From Arthrobacter ulcerisalmonis (lineage in GTDB: Bacteria > Actinomycetota > Actinomycetes > Actinomycetales > Micrococcaceae), in NCBI RefSeq assembly GCF_900609065.1, contig NZ_UXAU01000009.1, forward strand, positions 359,351 to 423,350: DNA of 64,000 nt. The letters are read 5' to 3'. Below the pieces are notes generated by a model. It saw only the letters and a program-made list of their open reading frames with translations. It did not search any database and was not told where the DNA came from. Numbering within the stretch: the stretch's first letter is position 1; the number at the start of each line of letters is the position of its first letter. The position numbers and the translations under genes were made by a program. Below, one piece after another: positions 34,582 through 43,722 of this stretch.

Positions 34582-34808
34582 TTGTTGTGCGCCGGATCAC
34601 AGGCCAATATTTCCCTGTAGGCAACAACTGCTGAGCGCCAGTCACCGTGGAGTTCGAGTGCACAATTTTGCCACCCCTCGGCTGTTTGGATACCCAACGA
34701 ATTCCTCACCCCGTGACCCTAAACTGCTATGAGCAGTGTGACGCATTGCATATACCGTGAAAGATGCGCGGCCTCTTCCCGTCTCCAATTTTATGAACGG
34801 TGTCTTCC

Positions 34809-36206
34809 ATGCACGCTGATCAACAACTTTCGAAGTCCCTGAAACCCCGGCACCTTTCCATGATCGCCATTGCTGGCGTCATTGGTGCCGGGCTGTTCGT
34901 CGGTTCCGGGGCAGCAATCCAGCAGGCTGGTCCGGGGATCCTGGTCGCCTACAGCGCAGCAGGCATTGTGGTCATTCTCGTCATGCGCATGCTGGGCGAG
35001 ATGGCTGCGGCGAATCCGGAAACGGGATCGTTCTCTACGTATGCCGACAAAGCCTTGGGCCGCTGGGCTGGATTCAGCATCGGGTGGCTGTACGCCTGGT
35101 TCTGGATCATCGTCCTCGGCATCGAGGCCACCGCGGGTGCGGCCATCATGCACCGTTGGGTGCCCGGCGTGGATCAGTGGATCTGGGCGCTGGTGCTGAT
35201 GGTACTCCTGACCCTGACCAACCTCGGCTCGGTGAAGTCCTTTGGTGAGTTCGAGTTCTGGTTTGCGTCCATCAAGGTCGCCGCGATCGTCATCTTCCTG
35301 CTCGCCGGCGTGGCCGCGATTCTTGGCCTGATGCCGGGCGTCTCAGCTCCTGGTGTGGCAAACCTCCTGGACCAGGGCGGGTTCATGCCCAACGGTCCGG
35401 GCGCTGTCTTGGCTGGCATCCTGGTGGTGGTTTTCTCCTTCTTCGGCGCTGAGATCGCCACGATCGCGGCCGGCGAATCCGAGAACCCTGTGGACGCCGT
35501 CAAGAAGGCCGTCCGGTCCACCGTGTGGCGCATCCTGATCTTCTACGTAGGCTCCATCGCCATTGTGGTGACCCTCCTACCCTGGAACGATGCCTCTGTT
35601 GCCAAGAGCCCCTACGTGGCCGTCATCGAGCTCTACGGCATCCCGGGTGCAGGAACCATCATGGACATCGTTGTCCTGACGTCGGTCCTGTCGTGCCTGA
35701 ACTCGGGCCTTTACACGGCCAGCCGCATGCTGTTCTCCCTCTCGCAGCGCGGCGATGCACCCAAATCGTGGACCAAGATTTCCCGGCGTGGCGTTCCCGC
35801 CTCCGCGGTCCTGGCGTCCACGGTGGTTGGCTTCGTGACCGTTGGCCTGAACTACATCGCCCCGGACACCGTGTTCTTGTTCCTCGTCAACACGTCCGGC
35901 GCCATCGCCCTGTTTGTCTGGCTGGTCATCGCAGCCTCACAACTCATCCTGCGTAAGCGCATGGGTGCTGCCGCCAAGGACCTCGACCTCAAGATGTGGT
36001 TCTTCCCGTACCTCACCTGGCTCTCGATCGGTGCCATCGTGGCCCTCATCATCGGCATGGTGATCATCGAATCAACCCGCGAATCGCTCTTCCTCTCGCT
36101 GGCACTGGCAGCGATTGTGGTGGGCATCGGCGTGTTCCGCTACCGGAAAAGCGCTGGCAACTCCCGGACAACAGCAACGGCGGACGACGTCGATGTGAAC
36201 CGCTGA
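34809..36206 (+). CDS. Amino acid permease (APC family, GabP/AnsP-like)
   Basis: 465 residues from ATG 34809; a GTG at 34800 is an alternative. Twelve membrane segments are visible. The APC signature IAGVIGAGLFVGSGAAIQQA starts near residue 23, and FSFFGAEIATIAAGESENP near residue 214 is typical of the amino acid transporter branch that includes GABA and aromatic permeases. It imports an amino acid with protons; the substrate is not resolved. There is no clear Shine-Dalgarno sequence. The upstream gap 34590-34800 shows no other gene. Confidence 0.9.
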   Translation: MHADQQLSKSLKPRHLSMIAIAGVIGAGLFVGSGAAIQQAGPGILVAYSAAGIVVILVMRMLGEMAAANPETGSFSTYADKALGRWAGFSIGWLYAWFWIIVLGIEATAGAAIMHRWVPGVDQWIWALVLMVLLTLTNLGSVKSFGEFEFWFASIKVAAIVIFLLAGVAAILGLMPGVSAPGVANLLDQGGFMPNGPGAVLAGILVVVFSFFGAEIATIAAGESENPVDAVKKAVRSTVWRILIFYVGSIAIVVTLLPWNDASVAKSPYVAVIELYGIPGAGTIMDIVVLTSVLSCLNSGLYTASRMLFSLSQRGDAPKSWTKISRRGVPASAVLASTVVGFVTVGLNYIAPDTVFLFLVNTSGAIALFVWLVIAASQLILRKRMGAAAKDLDLKMWFFPYLTWLSIGAIVALIIGMVIIESTRESLFLSLALAAIVVGIGVFRYRKSAGNSRTTATADDVDVNR

Positions 36207-36346
36207 CGCTGTCGGCCGCCCCTTGGGCCCTTGCTCCCGAATTTACACAGCCTTAACGCGGCGGGTCTTGTTGCGTTATTTTCGGCCAGTCACCCTTGAA
36301 GGACAGGGAAACGCAGGTCGGGGCAAGGAAGCCAGGAGGAATTCTG

Positions 36347-36739
36347 ATGGCGGGTCACTTTGAGGTTTTCGTGGATGCGGAGTCGATGTTCCGGTTCCGG
36401 CTGCTGGCTCCCGATGGGACAGTGATGGCGGTGTCGGAAAGGTTCGTGGATAAACCAGCCGTGGCAGCGGGTATCGCGGCGATCCGCGAATGTGCCGGCA
36501 CGGGACTGGTGACGGACCTGAGCTCAGACACAGCAGCACCAGCAGCGCCGAGTGCAGCGACGCCGCCGAGACGGACAGCGAACCCCCGGGCCGCCGTCGT
36601 ACCCCTGGGACGTGAGGTGGCCTGTGCCGACGTGCCGGCCACCCGGCACGGACATGTGTTTACCGTGGCGCTGGTGAACCGAAGCCAGCTGCGGCGGCCG
36701 CGGTGGATGACCGCGGCCGCCGCTGCAACAGCCCGCTGA
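36347..36739 (+). CDS. YegP/DUF1508-type small protein
   Basis: 130 residues from ATG 36347, with AGGAGGA at 36334-36340. The N-terminal half (MAGHFEVFVDAESMFRFRLL, then GTVMAVSERFVDKPAVAAGI) is one DUF1508 beta unit; many homologues have two. The C-terminal half is Ala/Thr/Pro-rich and basic with little predicted structure. The function is unknown. It ends 2 nt from the convergent CoA-binding gene. Confidence 0.78.
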   Translation: MAGHFEVFVDAESMFRFRLLAPDGTVMAVSERFVDKPAVAAGIAAIRECAGTGLVTDLSSDTAAPAAPSAATPPRRTANPRAAVVPLGREVACADVPATRHGHVFTVALVNRSQLRRPRWMTAAAAATAR

Positions 36740-36741
36740 GA

Positions 36742-37239
36742 TCAGGCCAGGACTTGCCGGCGTGAGGAGATCACGCCGGTGTCGAAGCCTGCCAGGTGCA
36801 GGCCACCGTGGAAGCGAGCATGTTCAATCTTGACGCAGCGGTCCATGACCACGGTGAGGCCGGCGGCTTCGGCATCGGCGGCCACGCCTTCATGCCAGGA
36901 GCCGAGCTGCAACCACAGGGTTTTGGCTTTGGCGGCGATCGCTTCGGCCAACACGCCGGGCAGGTCATCATCCTTGCGGAAAACGTCCACAATGTCTGGG
37001 CTTTCCGGCAAATCCGCCAACGACGCGTACGTGGGCTGGCCCAAGATTTCCGTGACCACCGGGTTCACGAAGTACAACCGGTAACGCGTGGAGGACTGCA
37101 GGTAGGTGGCCACGAAGTAGCTGGCGCGGGAGGGCTTGTCCGAGGCCCCCACAATGGCGATGGACTTGGCCTCGCGGAGGAGCGCCAGGCGCTCGGGTGC
37201 GGACGGTCCCTGCCAGCTGCGTGCTGCGATGCTGCTCAT
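36742..37239 (-). CDS. CoA-binding domain protein (YccU-like), sulfur operon
   Basis: 165 residues. Rossmann-type CoA-binding domain with SIAIVGASDKPSRASYFVAT, the IVDVFRKDDDLPGVLAEAI helix, KTLWLQLGSWHEGV and VVMDRCVKIEHAR. It overlaps the metY stop by four bases and is the last gene of the SAM-riboswitch operon. A homologue lies at 44863 beyond the other end of the operon. Its biochemical role is unknown; the genetic linkage to sulfhydrylase is common in actinobacteria. Confidence 0.88.
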   Translation of the reverse strand: MSSIAARSWQGPSAPERLALLREAKSIAIVGASDKPSRASYFVATYLQSSTRYRLYFVNPVVTEILGQPTYASLADLPESPDIVDVFRKDDDLPGVLAEAIAAKAKTLWLQLGSWHEGVAADAEAAGLTVVMDRCVKIEHARFHGGLHLAGFDTGVISSRRQVLA

Positions 37240-38576
37240 GCCGATGCTCCGATCGTGCAGGAATCGTCCTGCGATGTTTCCGGCAGGGCGGTCTCCTGGG
37301 CTGCCGTCAGGGCCTGGTCCAGGTCCCAGAGGATGTCCTCGATGTCTTCGAGGCCCACGGAGATGCGAACCAGGTCTTCGGGGACACCAGCAGACACGAG
37401 CTGCTCGGGGCTGAGCTGCTGGTGCGTGGTGCTGCCCGGGTGGATGACCAGGGTGCGGGAGTCGCCCACGTTGGCCAGGTGGGAGGCGAGTTGGAGGGAT
37501 TCGATGAACTTCTGCCCCGCCGCGCGGCCGCCTTTCACGCCGAAGGAGAAGACCGATCCTGGACCCTTCGGGAGGTACTTCCGGGCCCGCTCATAGTGCG
37601 GGTGCGAGGGCAGCCCGGAGAAGTTCACGTAGGCCACGCGCGGATCGGCCTCCAGCCAGTTGGCCACGGCGTCAGCGTTTTTGAGGTGCTCGTCGAGTCG
37701 TTGCGGCAGGGTTTCGACGCCCTGCAGCAGCTGGAACGCCGACTGCGGTGACAGTGCGGGGCCAATGTCGCGGAGCTGCTCCGAGCGGAGTTTGGTGAGG
37801 AAGCCGTACTCGCCAAAGTTGCCCCACCAGGAGACGTTGCCGTAGGAGGCCACCGGTTCGGTCATGGTGGGGAATTTGCCGTTGCCCCAGTTGAAGCGGC
37901 CGCTTTCGACGATCACGCCGCCCAGGGTGGTGCCGTGCCCGCCCAGGAACTTGGTGGCGGAATGGATCACAATGTCGGCGCCGTGTTCCAAGGGCCGCAC
38001 CAGGTACGGCGTGCTCAAGGTGGCGTCAACCACCAGCGGGATACCGGCGTCGCGCGCTACCTTGGCCAGCCCGTCCAGGTCTTGAACCTCCGACGACGGG
38101 TTGGCCACCACCTCGACGAAAATCGCCTTGGTGTTTTCCTGGACAGCCGCGGCGTAGTCGGCGGGGTCGGTTCCCGGCACGAACGTGGTGTCCACGCCAA
38201 AGCGGCGCAGGGTCACATCCAACTGAGTGACGGTGCCGCCGTAGAGCTGGGAGGCGGCCACAATGTGATCACCCGCCTGGGTGAGCGCGGCGAAGGTGAT
38301 GAACTCGGCAGCCATGCCCGAGGACGTAGCCACGGCCCCGATGCCGCCTTCAAGGGAAGCGATCCGCTCCTCAAAGGCCGCCACAGTGGGGTTGCCAATG
38401 CGGGAGTAGATGTTGCCGTACTTCTGCAGCGCGAAGAGATTGGCCGCATCCTGGGTGTCCTTGAACACGAAGGAGGTGGTCTGGTAGATGGGTACGGCAC
38501 GGGCGCCATGCTCGGCGTCGGGGGTGCCGCCGGCGTGTAGGGCGCGGGTGCGGAAACCGAAGGTACGGTCAGCCAT
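37236..38576 (-). CDS. metY: O-acetylhomoserine sulfhydrylase
   Basis: 446 residues of the Cys/Met metabolism PLP family. The long form has TSSGMAAEF, VVDATLSTPYLVRPLEHGAD and the PLP lysine in HSATKFLGGHGTTLGG. It makes homocysteine from O-acetylhomoserine and sulfide, or methionine from methanethiol, releasing acetate. Its ATG overlaps the sfnG stop and its stop overlaps the CoA-binding gene, so these genes are translationally coupled. Upstream acs and sulfone genes suggest it captures sulfur from oxidised organosulfur compounds. Confidence 0.93.
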   Translation of the reverse strand: MADRTFGFRTRALHAGGTPDAEHGARAVPIYQTTSFVFKDTQDAANLFALQKYGNIYSRIGNPTVAAFEERIASLEGGIGAVATSSGMAAEFITFAALTQAGDHIVAASQLYGGTVTQLDVTLRRFGVDTTFVPGTDPADYAAAVQENTKAIFVEVVANPSSEVQDLDGLAKVARDAGIPLVVDATLSTPYLVRPLEHGADIVIHSATKFLGGHGTTLGGVIVESGRFNWGNGKFPTMTEPVASYGNVSWWGNFGEYGFLTKLRSEQLRDIGPALSPQSAFQLLQGVETLPQRLDEHLKNADAVANWLEADPRVAYVNFSGLPSHPHYERARKYLPKGPGSVFSFGVKGGRAAGQKFIESLQLASHLANVGDSRTLVIHPGSTTHQQLSPEQLVSAGVPEDLVRISVGLEDIEDILWDLDQALTAAQETALPETSQDDSCTIGASA

Positions 38577-39766
38577 CAGGCAGCCACCTGCTGAGCCACT
38601 GGGGTGCCGGAAAGATCGAGCTCAAGGCCGTTCTTCCGGGCCAGGTCCGCCTCGAGTTCGCGGACGATCGGCAGGATGTCCTGGCCGAACGCTGCCACTT
38701 CCTCTTGGAAGTGCAGGTACCCGGTGAGGAACAGGTTCACGCCGATCTTCTTGTAAGAGACAATGCGTTCGGCGATCTGCTCGGGCGTGCCGATCAACTG
38801 GGTCTTGAAGCCGTCGTTGTACTGGACCAGGTCCTCGAAGGAGGAATCCGCCCACATGCCCTTGCCGTCCTTGGTGGAAGCGCCGGCCTCCTGCACGGCA
38901 TCCCGGAAGCCCTGGACTGCCGGCTTGTGTGCCTTGGCCACGATTTCCCGCAAGGTTTCGCGGGCTTCCTTTTCGGAATCCCGGGCAATGACGAAGCCGT
39001 TGAGGCCGAATTTGGGAGCGGACAGGGCGCCTTCGGTGCCGCGCTGGGTCTCGCCGGCTGCCGCCACCACGCCGGCAATGTTTTCCTTGAAGCCTTCGAG
39101 GTCCTTGCCGTTGGAGAAGTACCAGTCGGCCACCCGGCCCGCGGTGGCCTGCGCCGCCGTCGAGTTTCCACCGAAGAAGATTTCCGGGTGCGCGCGGCCG
39201 GGAACGTCCACGGGTGCCGGGTTCAGGGTGAAGTCGGTGATGTTGTAGTACTTGCCGGACTGGCTGTACTCCTGCTCGGTCCACAGGCCGCGGAGGACTT
39301 TGATGAACTCTTCGGTGCGGACGTAGCGCTCGTCGTGTTCCAGCCATTCGAGGCCGAAGTTTTCGAACTCGGCCTTGAGCCAGCCGGAGACGATGTTGAC
39401 GGCGGCGCGGCCGTTGGAGATGTGGTCGGCGGTGATGATGAATTTGGCGAGTACGCCGGGGTGCCACATACCCGGGTGGACTGCGGCGATGACCTTGAGC
39501 CGTTCGGTGGCAGCGAGCAGGGCGAGGCTGAACGAGGTCGCCTCGTGCTGCTTGTCGGCACCGTAAGACGCGGCGTAGCGGGTCTGGGTCAAGGCGTACT
39601 CGAAACCGGAGTTTTCCGCGATCTGCGCGAGTTTCTTGTTGTAATCGAAGTCCCAGCCGGTGCGCTGTTCGATGGTGGACACCACCAGCCCGCCGGAAAC
39701 GTTCGGTACCCAGTAGGCGAACTTGAGGGGCTCGGCGAGCCGGGCCACGGTGCTGATCTCAGTCAT
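38576..39766 (-). CDS. sfnG: Dimethyl sulfone monooxygenase
   Basis: 396 residues from ATG 39766, overlapping the acs stop. The N-terminus KFAYWVPNVSGGLVVSTIEQ and ERLKVIAAVHPGMWHPGVLA follow SfnG closely. The TIM-barrel luciferase-like fold is evident (NGRAAVNIVSGWLKAEFENF). SfnG uses FMNH2 and oxygen to cleave dimethyl sulfone to methanesulfinate and formaldehyde under sulfur limitation. No flavin reductase is encoded in the operon. A related alkanesulfonate substrate is possible. Confidence 0.88.
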   Translation of the reverse strand: MTEISTVARLAEPLKFAYWVPNVSGGLVVSTIEQRTGWDFDYNKKLAQIAENSGFEYALTQTRYAASYGADKQHEATSFSLALLAATERLKVIAAVHPGMWHPGVLAKFIITADHISNGRAAVNIVSGWLKAEFENFGLEWLEHDERYVRTEEFIKVLRGLWTEQEYSQSGKYYNITDFTLNPAPVDVPGRAHPEIFFGGNSTAAQATAGRVADWYFSNGKDLEGFKENIAGVVAAAGETQRGTEGALSAPKFGLNGFVIARDSEKEARETLREIVAKAHKPAVQGFRDAVQEAGASTKDGKGMWADSSFEDLVQYNDGFKTQLIGTPEQIAERIVSYKKIGVNLFLTGYLHFQEEVAAFGQDILPIVRELEADLARKNGLELDLSGTPVAQQVAA

Positions 39767-41721
39767 GATTTTTCCTTTTCTAGCGCCCGCAGCCGCAGGC
39801 ATTCCTGGATGCCGGCGATTGCCGGTTCGTTCTGCAGTGACGTGGTGTCGCCGAGGGTGGTGCCCTCGAACAGCTGGGTCAGCAGCCGGCGCATGATCTT
39901 GCCGCTGCGGGTTTTGGGGACATCGAGAACCACCACGACGTCGCGCGGCTTGGCGATGGGGCCGATCGCCTGGGCCACGTGGTTCCGCAGCTCTTCGGTG
40001 CCGGGGGTGGGGACGCCCGGTTTCGCAACGACGAACGCCACCACCGCGTGTCCCGTGGTGGGGTCGGCGACCGGACAGACCCCCGCCTCCACCACATCGG
40101 GATGGGACACCAGTGCGGATTCGATTTCGATGGTGGAGAGCAGGTGACCGGAAACGTTCAGGGTGTCGTCCACTCGGCCCAGGATCCAGATGTCGCCGTC
40201 GGCGTCGTACTTGGCGCCATCGCCGGCCAGGAACCAGCCCTGGTCAACGTAGGCGTGCCAGTACGAGTCGTAGTAGCGGCGGGGGTTGCCCCAGACGGTA
40301 CGGGCAATGGCGGGCCCGGGGGAGTCCACCACAATATTGCCCTGCACGCCCGGCGGAACCTGGGTGCCGGCGTCGTCCACTACCCGCGTGCTGACGCCGG
40401 GCAGTGGCCGGGCGGCGCACCCAGGTTTGAACGTGGCGTCCGTGGGGGCGGGCGACATGATGGTGGCGCCGGTTTCGGACTGCCACCAGGTGTCCACCAC
40501 CGGCGCGGTCCCAGCACCCACGTTGTCCCGCAGCCAGCGCCAAGCTTCGGGGTTGACGGCCTCGCCCACAGTTCCGAGCATCCGGATGGAGGAGAGATCG
40601 TAGGTTGCCGGAACGCCCTCCGGGAACCAGCCCATCAGCGACCGGACCAGGGTGGGGGCGGTGTAATACTGCGTGACCCGGTAGCGTTCGATGATCTCGA
40701 AGTGCCGGCCCGGGTGCGGCGTGTTGGGCGTGCCCTCGAAGATCACCTGGGTGGCGCCGTTGGCCAGCGGCCCGTAGATCTCGTACGTGTGCGCCGTGAC
40801 CCAGGCAAGGTCGGCGGTGCACCAGTGCACGTCCGCGTCGCGCAGCGCGGGGTCCGGGTTGCTGAAAAGGTGCTCGAAACTCCACGCCGCCTGCGTCAGG
40901 TACCCGCCGGAGGTGTGCACCAGGCCCTTGGGCTTACCCGTGGTGCCGGAGGTGTACATGATGAACAGCGGCGTCTCGGCGTCGAACGCCTCGGGTTCGT
41001 GCACGGCTGCGGCGCGTCCGACGACGTCATGCCACCAGACGTCGCGGCCTTCGGTCATGGGGACGGAGGCAAGGTCCGCTGCCGCGGTGGTGCGGTTGAT
41101 GACCAGGACGTGCTCGATGGCGTTCTCGCCGGCGACGGCCGCGTCTGCATTTTCTTTGACAGGGACCGCGGTGCCGCGGCGGAACTGGCCGTCGGTGGTG
41201 ACCAGGAGCTTCGCGCCAGTGTCCTCGACCCGGAAGCGGAGGGCTTCCGCGGAGAAGCCGCCGAAAACCAGCGAGTGGACGGCGCCGATCCGGGCCACGG
41301 CCAGGGTAATGATCACGGTTTCGGGGATGACGGGGAGGTAGATGACCACCCTGTCGCCCTTGGTGATCCCCAGCGCGAGCAGCGCGTTGGCTGCTTTGGC
41401 GACTTCACGCTGGAGTTCCGCGTAGGTGATGCTGCGGCGATCGCCGGGCTCGCCCTCGAAGTGGAGGGCCACCTTGTTTCCCAGGCCGCGGTGCACGTGC
41501 CGGTCCACGCAGTTGGCAGCGACATTGAGGGTGCCGCCCGCAAACCAGGTAATGGCCGGACCAACACCGGAGGCGGAGTCTGCTGGAACCCACCCGTGGG
41601 CGGTGTGCCACGGGGTGGTCCAGTCCAACCGGCGGGCTTGTTCTTCCCAGAACGCTACGTTGTCCGGGTGGATGCCTGTGGTGGGGTCCAGGCTCAGGGT
41701 TTCGTTGGTGCTTACGCCCAT
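39763..41721 (-). CDS. Acetyl-CoA synthetase-like AMP-forming ligase
   Basis: 652 residues from ATG 41721; GTG 41736 is an alternative start. The AMP-binding signature YTSGTTGKPKG, VGEAVNPEAW, DTWWQSETGATIMS and the C-terminal KTRSGKIMRRLL with the catalytic lysine are those of acetyl-CoA synthetase. It makes acetyl-CoA from acetate. Placement inside a sulfur operon is unusual. MetY releases one acetate per sulfhydrylation, so this enzyme may recycle it to acetyl-CoA for O-acetylhomoserine synthesis; this is my inference. It overlaps the permease stop by 10 bases. Confidence 0.9.
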   Translation of the reverse strand: MGVSTNETLSLDPTTGIHPDNVAFWEEQARRLDWTTPWHTAHGWVPADSASGVGPAITWFAGGTLNVAANCVDRHVHRGLGNKVALHFEGEPGDRRSITYAELQREVAKAANALLALGITKGDRVVIYLPVIPETVIITLAVARIGAVHSLVFGGFSAEALRFRVEDTGAKLLVTTDGQFRRGTAVPVKENADAAVAGENAIEHVLVINRTTAAADLASVPMTEGRDVWWHDVVGRAAAVHEPEAFDAETPLFIMYTSGTTGKPKGLVHTSGGYLTQAAWSFEHLFSNPDPALRDADVHWCTADLAWVTAHTYEIYGPLANGATQVIFEGTPNTPHPGRHFEIIERYRVTQYYTAPTLVRSLMGWFPEGVPATYDLSSIRMLGTVGEAVNPEAWRWLRDNVGAGTAPVVDTWWQSETGATIMSPAPTDATFKPGCAARPLPGVSTRVVDDAGTQVPPGVQGNIVVDSPGPAIARTVWGNPRRYYDSYWHAYVDQGWFLAGDGAKYDADGDIWILGRVDDTLNVSGHLLSTIEIESALVSHPDVVEAGVCPVADPTTGHAVVAFVVAKPGVPTPGTEELRNHVAQAIGPIAKPRDVVVVLDVPKTRSGKIMRRLLTQLFEGTTLGDTTSLQNEPAIAGIQECLRLRALEKEKS

Positions 41722-42614
41722 CGTTTCACCGCCCACTTCTCGGCAAGACCCAGGAGGGCATCGGTGATCTTGCCGATCACTGCCAGCAGGACGATGGCCA
41801 GGAACAACCTGTCCGTGCGGCCGTTGTTTTGCGAATCGGTAAGGAGGAAGCCCAGCCCCATGGAGGACGCGATCAGTTCCGCCGCCACCAGGAACAACCA
41901 GGCCTGCGCCAGCGCCAGGCGCAGGCCGGAAAACACAGCGGGCACCACGGCGGGTAGCTGCACAGTGGTCAGCAGCCGGACACCCTTGAGGCCAAAGGCG
42001 CGGGCTGCCTCCACCAGGTTCCGGTCCACGTGGCGCAGCGCCAGCGAGACGGTGGTGAAAACGGGGAAGAAGGCGCCGATGATGATCAGGGTGACCTTCG
42101 AGTTTTCGCCGATCTTCAGCCAGAGGATCAGCAGCGGCACCCAGGCCAGTGACGGTACGGCCCGGAGGGCGCCGATGGTAGGGGCAAAGAGTGCATCGGC
42201 GATCTTCGACAGGCCAACGGTGGCGCCGAGGACCAGGCCCAAGGCGGCACCAAGCACAAAGCCGATCACCACCCGCTGGGTGGAGATGGCAATGTGGTTG
42301 CCCAATTCACCGCGGGCCAGCAACTCGCCTGCCGCGGAGAGCACCATGGCCGGCGGCGGGAGCTGGACCACACTGAAGAGGCCGGTGGAGGCGGCCAGCT
42401 GCCAGGACGCCAACAGGATCGCAGGGATGATCAGGCCAAGGGGCAGGCGCGCCCAGTTCCGCAAGCGGGCTCCAGCGGGAGACCATCCCGGTGCCGGAGC
42501 GGATGCCGAGCCGGCATCCTTCTGGGCTGCGCCTGCCAGTGTTGCGGAGGCGGCTGCAGCACGCTCATCCGCAACGCTGGAGCCGGTGGAATGTGGACTG
42601 CTGAGACTGGTCAT
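41712..42614 (-). CDS. SsuC-like sulfonate/nitrate/taurine ABC permease
   Basis: 300 residues. A polar N-terminus of about 45 residues precedes six membrane segments of the SsuC/TauC type. The cytoplasmic docking loop appears as VEAARAFGLKGVRLLTTVQL near residue 200. It forms the membrane channel for the lipoprotein and ATPase of the same operon. Its ATG shares bases with the stop of the binding protein, and its own stop lies inside the acs start region, so expression is coupled. Confidence 0.92.
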   Translation of the reverse strand: MTSLSSPHSTGSSVADERAAAASATLAGAAQKDAGSASAPAPGWSPAGARLRNWARLPLGLIIPAILLASWQLAASTGLFSVVQLPPPAMVLSAAGELLARGELGNHIAISTQRVVIGFVLGAALGLVLGATVGLSKIADALFAPTIGALRAVPSLAWVPLLILWLKIGENSKVTLIIIGAFFPVFTTVSLALRHVDRNLVEAARAFGLKGVRLLTTVQLPAVVPAVFSGLRLALAQAWLFLVAAELIASSMGLGFLLTDSQNNGRTDRLFLAIVLLAVIGKITDALLGLAEKWAVKRWA

Positions 42615-43645
42615 CAGGAGTCCTTGACGGCTGACGGATCAGCCTTCTTCACCAGCGAGTCGTCGAGAAGGGAGGCCACGGCGTCGTCGATCTGCTTTTG
42701 GGTCTTGACGTCGCCGGTTTCCACGAAGGTGGGCCCGATCTTCTCCAGTACTTTGCGCTGCGCCTCGCCCGGGGCAGGGGCCACATCGAGGTTACTGCGC
42801 TCAAGGATCACGGTCTTGGCAACGGCGGGGTCCAACCCGGCCACCTTGGCCAGGATTTCAGCCGTTTTGTCCGGGTTGGCCGCAGCCCACGCGCGAGCCT
42901 TCTCGTAGGCGTTCACCACCGTCTGGGCCAGCTCCGGCTTGTCCTTGAGGAAGGATTCGGTGGCGTTCAGGAAGCCGTAGGTGTTGAAGTCGAGGTTGCG
43001 GTAGAAGAGCTTGGCACCCTTCTGCTCTGCACCGGCCATGATGGGATCCAGGCCAGACCAGGCCTGCACCGAGCCGTTCTCAAGGGCGGTCCGGCCATCG
43101 GCGTGCTGCAGGTTTTCCACCGTCACGTCGCCCGGCTTGAGGCCTGCCTGCTCGAGGGCCTGCAGGAGGAAGAAGTAGGGGTCGGTACCCTTGGTGGCCG
43201 CAACCGACTTGCCTTTGAGGTCAGCCACCGAGGTGATGCTGGACTCCGCCGGAACCACCAAGGCTGCCCACTCCGGCTGCGAGAAGATATCGATGGTCTT
43301 GATGGGTGAAGAATTGGAACGGGCCAGCAGTGCGGCTGAACCTGCGGTGGAGCCCACATCGATGGCACCCGAGCGGAGCGCCTCGTTGGCCTTGTTGGAG
43401 CCAGCGGACTGGACCCAGTTGACGGTGACGCCTTGGTCCTTCAAGCTCGCTTCCAACCAGCCCTGGTCCTTGATGACCAAGCTCAGCGGGTTGTAGGTGG
43501 CGAAGTCGATGTTCAGCGTACCGGCTGCTTTCGCCTGGCCGGTGGAGCCTTCGCCTGCGCAGCCGGTCAGCGCCAGGGCCGAGGCTGCTGCCACGGCGAC
43601 TGCCCCGAGGAGCGAGCGACGGGTGAAAGGGCGTAGGTGCGGCAT
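42614..43645 (-). CDS. SsuA-like substrate-binding lipoprotein
   Basis: 343 residues. The N-terminus carries FTRRSLLGAVAVAAASALAL and lipobox LTGC. It then shows the NMT1/SsuA-like fold (LNIDFATYNPLSLVIKDQGW, SGAIDVGSTAGSAALLARSN, VTSVADLKGKSVAATKGTD-like). It binds a sulfonate-type or sulfone-type sulfur source outside the cell. AAAAGGAACACC precedes ATG 43645. The ligand is inferred from the operon partner sfnG. Confidence 0.92.
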   Translation of the reverse strand: MPHLRPFTRRSLLGAVAVAAASALALTGCAGEGSTGQAKAAGTLNIDFATYNPLSLVIKDQGWLEASLKDQGVTVNWVQSAGSNKANEALRSGAIDVGSTAGSAALLARSNSSPIKTIDIFSQPEWAALVVPAESSITSVADLKGKSVAATKGTDPYFFLLQALEQAGLKPGDVTVENLQHADGRTALENGSVQAWSGLDPIMAGAEQKGAKLFYRNLDFNTYGFLNATESFLKDKPELAQTVVNAYEKARAWAAANPDKTAEILAKVAGLDPAVAKTVILERSNLDVAPAPGEAQRKVLEKIGPTFVETGDVKTQKQIDDAVASLLDDSLVKKADPSAVKDS

Positions 43646-43722
43646 GGTGTTCCTTTTGTGCTGGCGGGAAGGGTGTTGGGGTGGTGCAAGAAGGCCGGCG
43701 CCCGGATATTGGCGCGGCGAGG

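Noticed and set aside
38705..40147. A 480-codon plus-strand open frame over sfnG
   Set aside because: Antisense to SfnG, whose motifs are unambiguous; no recognisable domain or ribosome site.
39979..42627. An 882-codon plus-strand open frame across the ligase and permease genes
   Set aside because: It is antisense to two well-supported coupled genes. Its composition (Arg, Gly, Val and His runs without domain pattern) is that of a GC-rich shadow frame.
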